From JABDQA01 sp963759125 (GTDB taxonomy: Bacteria > Desulfobacterota > Desulfobulbia > Desulfobulbales > Desulfocapsaceae), in the NCBI GenBank assembly GCA_963759125.1, contig CAVWXN010000008.1, positions 186,001 through 250,000 on the forward strand: DNA of 64,000 nt, read 5' to 3'. How positions within the stretch are numbered: the stretch's first letter is position 1; each line of letters starts with the position of its first letter. Of this stretch, positions 55,247-63,689 are shown piece after piece. The notes under the pieces were generated by a model. That model made no database searches. It was given only the letters and a program-made list of their open reading frames with translations, and had not been told where the DNA came from. A program made the position numbers and the translations under genes.

Positions 55247-56944
55247 ATGAGCGCCACAACCGACAGCACCAGCGCTGACAAACCGCTTGATTTTATTCGG
55301 CAGATCGTTGACCAGGATCAGAAGAGCGGCAAGCATCCGGTTCCGGTAACCCGATTTCCACCTGAGCCCAATGGTTTCCTGCACATCGGCCATGCCAAGT
55401 CGATTTGCCTCAATTTCGGTATCAGCAATGAATTCGGCGGCAGATGCCACCTCCGCTTCGATGATACCAACCCCAGCAAAGAAGAAATTGAATATGTTGA
55501 GTCGATCAAACAAGATGTAAAATGGCTGGGATTTGATTGGCAGGACAATCTTTTCTTTGCCTCCGACTATTTCGATAAACTCTACGAATTCGCCGAGCAG
55601 CTAATCAAACGAGGCAAAGCCTATGTGTGCGACCTGTCGGCGGAAGAGATCCGCCGCTACCGTGGCACCCTGACTGAACCGGGAACAGACAGTCCCTATA
55701 GAAACCGCTCAGAGGAAGAGAACCTTGAACTGTTCAGAAAGATGAAGGATGGCGTCTTTCCGGACGGCAGTCGGGTCCTTCGAGCCAAAATCGATATGAG
55801 TTCGCCGGCTATCGTCATGCGCGATCCAGTACTCTACAGAATCCTGAAAACATCCCATCATCGAACTGGAGATAAGTGGTGTATCTATCCGATGTACGAT
55901 TTTACTCACTGCCTCTCCGATATGCTGGAACAGATCACCCACTCACTCTGTACCCTCGAGTTCCAGGATAACCGGCTGCTTTATGATTGGGTTCTTGATT
56001 CCTTGGAAACCCCTGGTCATCCGCGTCAAATTGAGTTTGCCCGGCTCAATTTAACTTATACGGTGATGAGTAAACGTAAATTGCTTCAGCTCGTCGAAGA
56101 AAACCATGTTGAGGGCTGGGACGATCCAAGGATGCTGACCATTTCAGGGCTCAGGCGGAGAGGCTATACTCCGAGGTCGATCAGAAACTTTTGCAACCTG
56201 ATCGGCATTGGCAAAAAACAGAGCTGGATCGACATGGGAGTGTTGGAAAACGCGGTGCGGGAAGACTTGAATGAAACGGCCCCCAGAGTCATGGGAGTTA
56301 TCGAGCCGCTCAAGGTAGTCATCGACAATTACCCCGAAGATCAGACCGAGGAGATAACCGCTCAAAATCACCCACAGAAGCCGGAACTCGGCAGCCGCAG
56401 TCTGCCGTTCAGCAGGGAGCTCTATATCGAGCGAAATGACTTCATGGAAGACCCGCCCAGGAAGTTTTTTCGGCTGGGCCCGGGTAGAGAGGTTCGGCTG
56501 CGCTACGGCTACTACATCACTTGTGTGTCTTTCGAACAAGACGCAAACGGACAGGTGACCCTGCTGCACTGCACCTATGATCCGGAGACCAGAGGCGGCA
56601 GTTCACCTGACGGCAGAAAAGTGAAAGGAACCATCCACTGGGTATCGGCGAAACATGCGGTCGATGGTGATATCCACCTCTATGACCGGCTTTTTAATGT
56701 CGAGCATCCCGATGCAGACAAAGAGGTTGACTTCAAGTCGCATCTCAATCCCCATTCCAGAGACATCGTCACCGGCTGCAAACTTGAACCTTCGCTGGGA
56801 AGCATCGATGCGGGAGTGCAGGTACAGTTTGAGCGGCAGGGATATTTCTGCCTCGACCCGGTCCTCAGCGGCCCGGGAAAACCGGTCTTCAACAGGGTGG
56901 CGACGTTGCGGGATTCCTGGGCACGGATGGAAAAGCAGACCTAG
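55247..56944 (+). CDS. glnS: Glutaminyl-tRNA synthetase
   Basis: 565 residues. HIGH motif in PPEPNGFLHIGHAKSICLN, KMSKS counterpart VMSKRKLLQL. The C-terminal anticodon-binding beta-barrels are present (PFSRELYIERNDF, VRLRYGYYI). It charges tRNA-Gln directly, so no Glu-tRNA(Gln) amidotransferase is needed for that tRNA. The only tRNA-Gln in the window lies 4.7 kb upstream. Start overlaps the end of gltX by almost nothing (one-base gap). Confidence 0.96.
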   Translation: MSATTDSTSADKPLDFIRQIVDQDQKSGKHPVPVTRFPPEPNGFLHIGHAKSICLNFGISNEFGGRCHLRFDDTNPSKEEIEYVESIKQDVKWLGFDWQDNLFFASDYFDKLYEFAEQLIKRGKAYVCDLSAEEIRRYRGTLTEPGTDSPYRNRSEEENLELFRKMKDGVFPDGSRVLRAKIDMSSPAIVMRDPVLYRILKTSHHRTGDKWCIYPMYDFTHCLSDMLEQITHSLCTLEFQDNRLLYDWVLDSLETPGHPRQIEFARLNLTYTVMSKRKLLQLVEENHVEGWDDPRMLTISGLRRRGYTPRSIRNFCNLIGIGKKQSWIDMGVLENAVREDLNETAPRVMGVIEPLKVVIDNYPEDQTEEITAQNHPQKPELGSRSLPFSRELYIERNDFMEDPPRKFFRLGPGREVRLRYGYYITCVSFEQDANGQVTLLHCTYDPETRGGSSPDGRKVKGTIHWVSAKHAVDGDIHLYDRLFNVEHPDADKEVDFKSHLNPHSRDIVTGCKLEPSLGSIDAGVQVQFERQGYFCLDPVLSGPGKPVFNRVATLRDSWARMEKQT

Positions 56945-57213
56945 TAAAAGAGCTTCACGAAAAGGTAGATCAACAGCAGTGCTCCAATGCCGGCAGCCGC
57001 GGAAACCAATCGAATCATAGCGGTTGAAAAACGCGGCTGCATGGACATGTCATTGCTCAGATTCAAGGCCGCCAGTTTTTCTAGATTTTCTTCTATGGAT
57101 TTGTTGCGCTCCTGATCCATAGTTACGGTTGGGTTCTGCTTCATCGATCTGTGTTCTGATTTGCCGCCGTTCATCACCTGTTCATCGGTTTCTGGGTCCA
57201 TGTAGGCCACCAT
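56941..57213 (-). CDS. Small tail-anchored membrane protein of unknown function
   Basis: 90 residues. Residues 1-65 are hydrophilic and charged, and residues 66-88 form a single C-terminal membrane helix (MIRLVSAAAGIGALLLIYLFVKLFY), followed by no loop, so it looks tail-anchored. The start may be ATG 57213 or 57201, and no good ribosome site is visible. It is 50 bases downstream of the GGT-family gene and overlaps the convergent glnS stop by four bases. No family recognised. Confidence 0.6.
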   Translation of the reverse strand: MVAYMDPETDEQVMNGGKSEHRSMKQNPTVTMDQERNKSIEENLEKLAALNLSNDMSMQPRFSTAMIRLVSAAAGIGALLLIYLFVKLFY

Positions 57214-57263
57214 GCTATCGTTTAAAGAATTGACCTTGCTTACTGCGGGTAGAGGTCAAAAGT

Positions 57264-58790
57264 TCACACTTCTTCGACGCACCCTCCCCGCCTTGAATCA
57301 CCGGCCCCGCACTTGCCTGGAATGACGGCATGAACTCCGCCGAAAAACACATCTTTTCTATCCCAAAGATTTATCTTCACCTGGCTCTGAACCTCTTTTA
57401 AAGCCTTCTCTGAAAAACCGGGTTCAACCTGCAGCACTTTGCCATCCCAATAGAGCCGTGGTGCTTCAACTGCCGTCTTGAGGGGACGTTTGAAATCAAC
57501 TACCTGGCTCATCACTTGACTTACAGCCGTTCGTATCCGCTTCGAGCCGCCGCTGCCGATGACCAGCCGGATCTCATCATCTTTAACCAGCAGGGAGGGT
57601 GACATCATCGAACCGACCCGCTGACCGGGGGGCCCTGAGTGGAACCCATCCGGGTGGAGATCGTCCTCGCCCATCATATTGTTCAGCATGACACCAGTTC
57701 CCGGAGCAAAGTAGCCTGACCCTTCGCCATTGGAGCAGGTCATCGAAGCACAATTACCGAATTTGTCGGCAATACTGATATGAGTGGTTCCCCGACTGAA
57801 CATTCTGATCCTGTCAACAGAGCCGGTCACCACCTTGTCGTTTTCCAGGTAGTCCTTGAGCTGAGCTGGCGCAGTGACCCCCGAGGCCCTGATCTTTTCG
57901 ACCTCACGCATCAGGGTCACGGTCCGCATCAGCTGTCCGCCCTCTCCCCAATCACCGTCATAGGGTCCTGCTTTCTGCTGCAGGCCGATGGACAGAGCGA
58001 TCAGGGTACCGCCCACCGAGGGTCCTGGTGAAGTCAACAGGTCGCAGTCCCGGTAAGGGATTCTCAATGGCGGCCGTTCATGGACTTTGAAGTTTGCGAG
58101 ATCATCTCTGGTGAGCCAGCCGCCTCCTTCTCTCATTTCTTTGTCTATGGCGGCAGCTATTTCACCGAGGTAGAAACTTTCACCCTGGTCGGCGGCGACG
58201 AGGTCGAGAAAGTCTGCACAGTGGTTATTTACCAGCGTATCCCCATGCTGCTTCAATTTCCCACCGGGTTGGTAGATTTCTCGTCCCTCTGCGGTCATGG
58301 TCACGATAGGATATATCAGGGTCAGAAACATCCCCTGCTGCTCGTTGAGGCGATGCCCCCGGGCAAAGTTTCTGGCCGGCTGCACCACCTCCGCTAGACT
58401 CATTCGCCCCAGCTTCTTTTGTATATGTATCAGCCCTTTCAAGGTTCCCGGTACGGCTACGGCCCCAAGACCGATATTGAAATCCTGGTCAGATCCCGAG
58501 AAACTTACCGTGATAGGGAAAAAGTCGGTGTCTTCCAGATTGATGGTACGGCCCAGACCTGGAGTATCGACGAAAAAATCAAAAAACAAATCCTGCCCTG
58601 AAGACTCGCTGTGACCAATCAGAAAACCGCCGCCGCCCAGGCTGGTCAGACAAGACTCGACAACGGCCGAGGCAAAACCGGCGGCCACCATGGCATCAAA
58701 GGCATTACCGCCATCCTTTAATATTTCGGCAGCCGTCTGGCTTACCAGTGTATGTCCGGAGGCGACAATTGACTTTCCATATTTGCTCAT
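57264..58790 (-). CDS. Gamma-glutamyltransferase-family protein, atypical and without signal peptide
   Basis: 508 residues of the Ggt (Ntn-hydrolase) fold. The autoprocessing threonine is present: Thr335 in RGTTHISIADKFGN, followed by GTGVMLNNMMGEDD and GSGGSKRIRTAVSQV. SLGGGGFLIGH is the N-terminal motif. Two deviations are visible. There is no signal peptide, so it is cytoplasmic, and the segment that normally reads D-x-R-E-x-A-P with the glutamate-binding Arg reads DFFVDTPG (residues 71-78), so that Arg is missing. Substrate may differ from gamma-glutamyl peptides. The start overlaps the YbdK gene stop (ATGA). Confidence 0.88.
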   Translation of the reverse strand: MSKYGKSIVASGHTLVSQTAAEILKDGGNAFDAMVAAGFASAVVESCLTSLGGGGFLIGHSESSGQDLFFDFFVDTPGLGRTINLEDTDFFPITVSFSGSDQDFNIGLGAVAVPGTLKGLIHIQKKLGRMSLAEVVQPARNFARGHRLNEQQGMFLTLIYPIVTMTAEGREIYQPGGKLKQHGDTLVNNHCADFLDLVAADQGESFYLGEIAAAIDKEMREGGGWLTRDDLANFKVHERPPLRIPYRDCDLLTSPGPSVGGTLIALSIGLQQKAGPYDGDWGEGGQLMRTVTLMREVEKIRASGVTAPAQLKDYLENDKVVTGSVDRIRMFSRGTTHISIADKFGNCASMTCSNGEGSGYFAPGTGVMLNNMMGEDDLHPDGFHSGPPGQRVGSMMSPSLLVKDDEIRLVIGSGGSKRIRTAVSQVMSQVVDFKRPLKTAVEAPRLYWDGKVLQVEPGFSEKALKEVQSQVKINLWDRKDVFFGGVHAVIPGKCGAGDSRRGGCVEEV

Positions 58791-59893
58791 TGCCAGAACT
58801 CCTTCTGGACATCCCGGATAACCCGATGAAAATCACCGCTAGTAGCATAGATTCGACGCATTTGATCGGCTCCGGTTCCTCCTGAAATTATTGAGTCGAG
58901 ATGATCCAGGTAGGATTCACCTCCAAGTTTGGAGGCGTAAGAGGCCGTTTTGCTCTTCAATATCATTGCCGCCAATCTGAATTTCATTGGCTGGTCGCCA
59001 AGAAAACCTGTGGGATCAACAAATCTCCCTTCAAGTCCGTACCGCGCCGCTTGCCACTTATTGGCCTTCAACAGATATGGATGCAAAGGGTTGGGCGTTT
59101 TCGCTTCCTCGATAAGCCAGACCACACTACTTTGAATCAGGGCAACCAAGGCCAGGATCGAGGTGAATTTGACAGGTAGATCGCAGACTCGAACCTCAAT
59201 GGTTCCGAATTCAGGGTTCGGTCTTGTGTCCCACCACAAATCACGAAATCCTTGAATGACCCCATATTTCTTCAACCTTTCAATATCTTCAATGAAGTGC
59301 TGCCAGTCCTTCATGTACTCGTAAATGCCCGCCAGCGGCAGCACCTCAAAAAGTTTCGTCCGATACGACATTAGACCGGTATCCTTTCCCTGGTAGAAAG
59401 GAGAGGAGCACGACAGGGTAAGAAACAGTGGCAGGTAGGCCTGGATCAGGTTACAGACCCTGATCGCCGTCTCACCGTCCGGCATGCCGATATGGACGTG
59501 CAGGCCCTGGGCTATAAACCTCCGACCGATGATCTGCAATTCCTGCATGATCTTTTCATAGCGCTCATTTTGGCTCAGTTCCTGGTCTGCAGCCCGGGCA
59601 AAAGGATGCAGGCTGGCAGCATAAAGGAGAAAATCGTTGTCAATGGCCAGTTCCTCGGCCAGAGCGCAGGTCTGCAGGAGGTCATTCTCAACATCGCGGA
59701 GATCCATACAAATGCCGGTCTGTATTTCCAGAATCGATTTAATAAATTCCAGAGACAGCCTTGGCCGCAAAATCTTTGGCGCCTGATCGAGCAGCAAGGG
59801 AGCAAAGGGGACGAGATTAAGATCCTTATTGTCAAGAATCTGAAATTCTATCTCGACCCCAAGAGTGTGGGAACTATTCGATCTAAACTCCAT
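58787..59893 (-). CDS. YbdK-type carboxylate-amine ligase (GCS2 family)
   Basis: 368 residues, glutamate-cysteine ligase family 2. TLGVEIEFQILD at the start carries the metal-binding glutamates, LHVHIGMP and TIEVRVCDLPVKF are core strands. Such enzymes join glutamate (or another acid) to an amine with ATP. E. coli YbdK has weak glutamate-cysteine ligase activity. It is sandwiched in an operon between an M20 amidohydrolase (7-base gap) and the GGT-family gene (4-base overlap), so it may make or recycle a gamma-glutamyl-like conjugate. The exact substrate is unknown. Confidence 0.88.
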   Translation of the reverse strand: MEFRSNSSHTLGVEIEFQILDNKDLNLVPFAPLLLDQAPKILRPRLSLEFIKSILEIQTGICMDLRDVENDLLQTCALAEELAIDNDFLLYAASLHPFARAADQELSQNERYEKIMQELQIIGRRFIAQGLHVHIGMPDGETAIRVCNLIQAYLPLFLTLSCSSPFYQGKDTGLMSYRTKLFEVLPLAGIYEYMKDWQHFIEDIERLKKYGVIQGFRDLWWDTRPNPEFGTIEVRVCDLPVKFTSILALVALIQSSVVWLIEEAKTPNPLHPYLLKANKWQAARYGLEGRFVDPTGFLGDQPMKFRLAAMILKSKTASYASKLGGESYLDHLDSIISGGTGADQMRRIYATSGDFHRVIRDVQKEFWQ

Positions 59894-59900
59894 TGTTCAT

Positions 59901-61136
59901 TCAGCTCTGTACTATTCTGCTCTCAGAAACCACCGGTCTGCCATTGGTATTCAGCCAGCGCCAGCCGGCGGCGGCCAGCCAGGCGGCTCCGTATTTTAGA
60001 CACTTCTCATCGAAATCGAAGGTCGGGCTGTGAGCCGGACCAGAAGGTCCGGACAACATTGCCCCGAATCTAACCAGACACCCCTCAACATAATGCTGGT
60101 AAAAGGCAAAATCCTCACCTCCAAGGCTTGGATAGCCCTGAGAGATCACCTTGTCGACACTGGTCGTATCCCAAGCGGCTAAACGGGCAATCTCGGCCGC
60201 TCTGGAAGAGTTGATCACTGCCGGCAAGCCCTGCTCGAAAACAATGCCCGCATGCACGTCGTACATGGTTTCTATTGACTGTACAATCCTCTTCAGGCCG
60301 CAGATGGTCTTTTCCCGATACACTTCATCGGTCGATCTAACTGTGCCCTTGAGTATCGCTTCACAGGCAATCACGTTGTGTACGGTGCCGGCCTGGAAAC
60401 TGCCTATGGTGATAACCTGCGATTTGTTGGGATCAACCTCGCGGGAGACCAGCGTCTGAATGATCATCACCAGACTCGAGGCAGCTACCACGGCATCAGA
60501 ACCTTCATGGGGACGAGCGGCATGTCCTCCCCTGCCTTTAATGGTAATCTGAAATGGATCGGCATAGGCGCAGATAAGTCCCTCATCAACGGTAATTTCA
60601 CCGGTCTTGAAATGGGTGTCGATATGGCCGCCAAACACCGCCTGAACACCGTCAAGTACCCCCTCTCTGACTAACTGGGCAGCTCCATTCCCGTGTTCCT
60701 CGGCCGGTTGGAAAATCAGTTTGACCCTGCCGGGACCACTGAAACTCTTTTTCAGAAGTGCCGCTGCTCCCAACAGCATCGCGACATGTCCGTCGTGGCC
60801 GCAGGCATGCATAACGCCCTCGTGCACCGAACTGAAACCGAGGCCCGTCTGCTCTCTGATGGGCAAAGCATCCATGTCGGCCCGCAAAGCGACGCAGCCC
60901 TCGCCGGAAGCGCCATTTCCCAGATAGGCCGTCACCCCGGTGCCGCCCTGGCCGCCGCTTGCTTCAATGCCCAGATCGTTGAGTTTTTCTTTTATAAATT
61001 CAGCACTTAGAAATTCATCGTAGGATGTTTCTGGATACTTGTGAAGGTGTCTGCGTATCGAGATCATCCATCTCTCGAGTGACTGATCAACGCTAAAATC
61101 GGGTGGATTTTTATGTATGTGGGTTGAACTACTCAA
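59901..61136 (-). CDS. M20-family amidohydrolase (hippurate/N-acyl-amino-acid hydrolase type)
   Basis: 411 residues. Metal ligands are in ACGHDGHVAMLLGAA (Cys and His), PAEEHGNGAAQLV, and the later HID and SLGGEDFAFYQHY blocks typical of M20D enzymes. The GRGGHAARPHEGSDAV segment is in the lid domain. It hydrolyses N-acyl or amide bonds of amino-acid conjugates. It overlaps the DUF4177 gene by eight bases and is followed directly by the YbdK ligase gene, suggesting a shared substrate pathway. Confidence 0.92.
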   Translation of the reverse strand: MSSSTHIHKNPPDFSVDQSLERWMISIRRHLHKYPETSYDEFLSAEFIKEKLNDLGIEASGGQGGTGVTAYLGNGASGEGCVALRADMDALPIREQTGLGFSSVHEGVMHACGHDGHVAMLLGAAALLKKSFSGPGRVKLIFQPAEEHGNGAAQLVREGVLDGVQAVFGGHIDTHFKTGEITVDEGLICAYADPFQITIKGRGGHAARPHEGSDAVVAASSLVMIIQTLVSREVDPNKSQVITIGSFQAGTVHNVIACEAILKGTVRSTDEVYREKTICGLKRIVQSIETMYDVHAGIVFEQGLPAVINSSRAAEIARLAAWDTTSVDKVISQGYPSLGGEDFAFYQHYVEGCLVRFGAMLSGPSGPAHSPTFDFDEKCLKYGAAWLAAAGWRWLNTNGRPVVSESRIVQS

Positions 61137-61752
61137 TTCTTATCGCTCCAATTCCTCTGTCATTGTCATTCTCTTGCTGGTCATCAGCAGTTTCCTGATC
61201 TTCGTGCTCTTCCTGCGCTTCCTCAACGAAATCATCAGATCCGTCTGCACTCAAAGAAGTTTCGTAATCCCTGTCTTGCCGGTCAACAAATTCTTCCTCT
61301 TCAAGGTGGCTGTATTCTTGCGCGTAGGATTCTGATTCAGCTGATGCAGTATCATCGGCCTCATAAATTCTCTCGCCATAAACGTCATCTACTTCCAGGA
61401 CCTCCCCGGCATTATACGGGTCGTCGATATCCTCTACCTCATCTGCCTTATAGCCGTCGTCAGCGTTATGGACTCCACCGGCTTGATAAACGCGGTCAAC
61501 CCTATGGATTTGATCGCTCTCAGAGCCACTATCTCCCTGCACCACTGCAGAGAGGCCAAGATCCAGCGACTGCTTGAAAAAGGCTATAATGCCGTCCTGG
61601 ACTTCGATAACCGAAATTAACTCCCAACCTGAGTGGCCAAATTCATTGAGCTGCTCTTCAATTTCAGCTTCATCGAGGAAGCTGCCGCCGAGCAAGCCTT
61701 CTCTTTTTAACTCAAAATGGACTGTCTTGTAGCTCCATTTCATCCTGCTCAT
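61129..61752 (-). CDS. DUF4177 protein with a long acidic tail
   Basis: 207 residues from ATG 61752, which has AAAGGAAAGG just upstream; a start at 61797 is less likely. Residues 3-60 are a DUF4177 domain (MKWSYKTVHFEL, then FGHSGWELISVIEV, AFFKQ), a small alpha/beta fold of unknown role. The remaining about 145 residues are highly acidic and low-complexity (many Asp, Glu and Tyr, with repeated EDIDD, EADD and DDQQEN), so probably disordered. It overlaps the M20 gene start and follows the MORN gene. No function can be given. Confidence 0.75.
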   Translation of the reverse strand: MSRMKWSYKTVHFELKREGLLGGSFLDEAEIEEQLNEFGHSGWELISVIEVQDGIIAFFKQSLDLGLSAVVQGDSGSESDQIHRVDRVYQAGGVHNADDGYKADEVEDIDDPYNAGEVLEVDDVYGERIYEADDTASAESESYAQEYSHLEEEEFVDRQDRDYETSLSADGSDDFVEEAQEEHEDQETADDQQENDNDRGIGAIRIE

Positions 61753-61800
61753 TACCTTTCCTTTGACAGTTCCCGAATCCGGAATAGTACCGGACATTGT

Positions 61801-63656
61801 TTATTCATTCTGCAGGGAGTCATTTACAAACTTACCCTGGTATTGTGTGCCGTCCGGTTTGGTCAGCTTACCGTAACCATTTCTTCTGCCATTGGCGAAT
61901 TCCCCTTCATAAACCGTACCGTCAGCGGAGGTCAACACCCCTTGGCCGTGCGGCAGATCATCCTTGAAAGCGCCTTCGTAGATCGAATTGTCGGCATAAT
62001 TGAGCGTCCCCTTGCCATTGAAACTGCCGTACCTGAACGATCCCCGGTAGATGCTGCCGTCAGCGAATCGATACTCTCCGATCCCGTCAAAATAATCGTC
62101 TTTGAATTCTCCGACATAGCTAGTGCCGTCAGGGTAGGAAAAGGTGCCTTCTCCGTCCCGTTTGCCAAGCAGGTACCAGCCGGTATACTGACGGCCATCA
62201 TTAAAGCTGAAGGTCCCCTTGCCGTTGTACTGGTCGAGTTCGAACTCTCCGGAATAGCTGTCTCCACTGGCATATTCAATTGTTCCCCGGCCGTGTTTCA
62301 AGCCATCTTTCAAAGATCCGCGGTACCTGGAGTTATCGGGGTAGACGAAATCGACCTCACCGTTCATCGGCACACTGCCGTCACTCCCTGTCCAGATCTT
62401 GCCCTCAGCGAAAACGGGGGGCTCATTGCCTGGAGCGGCAGATTCCGATACCCGAACTTCCGTCTCAGAGGCGGTCTGAGATTCTTGCCTCTGATCACTG
62501 TCAGCATCGTCTTTGTCTACCAATTCAGTTTCCCGGAACGCTTCATCATCCGTGGACTGCCCGGCAGCCTGAACTACGGCCGCCACCAGCTGCGGCAGCT
62601 GCCGGAACTGTCACAGCACTTGCCAATTTCTGTTCGCTGGCTGTTTCTCCGGGAGGAAGCACCGGGCTACCATCGATGAACTCTCCTTCGAATACTCGTC
62701 CATCGCTATATACCATCTTACCCTTGCCGTGCAGCTTACCGTCTGCAAACGCGCCCGAATAGACAGATCCGTCATTATACTCATATCTTCCCTTGCCGTG
62801 CATCTGGCCGGCAATGAACTGGCCTTCGTAAAGGCTGCCGTCCTGAAAGCTCAAAGTGCCGGGGCCCTCTGCCAGGCCGCCTATGTACTCTCCGGTATAA
62901 ACAGAACCATTGGCATAGTGCATCTCTCCACTGCCATGGAACAGGCCATTCTTGAAGCCGCCGGAATAGTAACTGCCGTCTTTGTACTTCAAGGTTCCGG
63001 TTCCGAAGTAAAGATTATTTTTAAACTCGCCCTCATAAATGTCGCCGGAAGTCAGTTCCAGTATACCAAAACCGTTTCTGGCATCCCCTTCCAACTCACC
63101 TCTGTAGAGCGAGCCGTCGGGATAAGACCGGGTGCCTTTACCATGAGGCTTGACCATTGCTGAACATCCCCTCATACCAGCTGCCGTCCACGTAGACGAG
63201 ACGCCCCTGCCCATCGATCAAGTTGTTGTGAAATTCACCTTTATACTCCCGACCGTCAGGATAGAAGAGGACGCCTTTACCGTGGTATCTGCCGAGTTGG
63301 AAGTCGCCACGGTACTTAATACCTTCCGGGGTAATAAGGTATCCCTGGCCATCAATGATGCCATCCTTGAATTCTCCCTCGTAGCGGCGGCCGTCCCTGC
63401 CTTTGAGTTCCCCCATGCCGGTCATCTTACCATTCTGAAAAGCCCCTTTATAGACCGTACCATCCGGGTAAGTCAGGGTTCCGGTACCTTGGGCTTTACC
63501 GCGGACAAACGGGCCTTCATACCTTTTTCCGTCCTTGGCCACATAAACACCTGTGCCCTGCCTGCAGTCACCTTCAATACACGAAGGCCAGACCGTCTGT
63601 GGAAAGAGCAGACATACTGCAAAAAGCAGAACTCCGGATTTGATCATGTTGCACAT
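61801..63656 (-). pseudogene. Exported MORN-repeat protein, broken by two frameshifts
   Basis: Three frames (63138-63656, 62546-63214, 61801-62586) together make a protein of about 617 residues. The signal peptide is residues 1-24 (LLFAVCLLFPQTVWPS, with Cys after it). About 21 MORN repeats of 23 residues follow (YEGEFKDGxxxGxG pattern): 6 in the first frame, 7 in the second, 8 in the third. The third frame begins after an Ala/Gly- and acid-rich linker. One extra base at about 63148-63156 and one at about 62575-62585 would explain both breaks. The ribosome site TTCAGGAGAATTT precedes the ATG. MORN repeats bind membranes or proteins; here they would be in the periplasm or on the outer membrane. 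Sequencing error or decay cannot be told apart. Confidence 0.85.
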
Positions 63657-63689
63657 AAATTCTCCTGAACTTTCATATGCTGATTGTTG

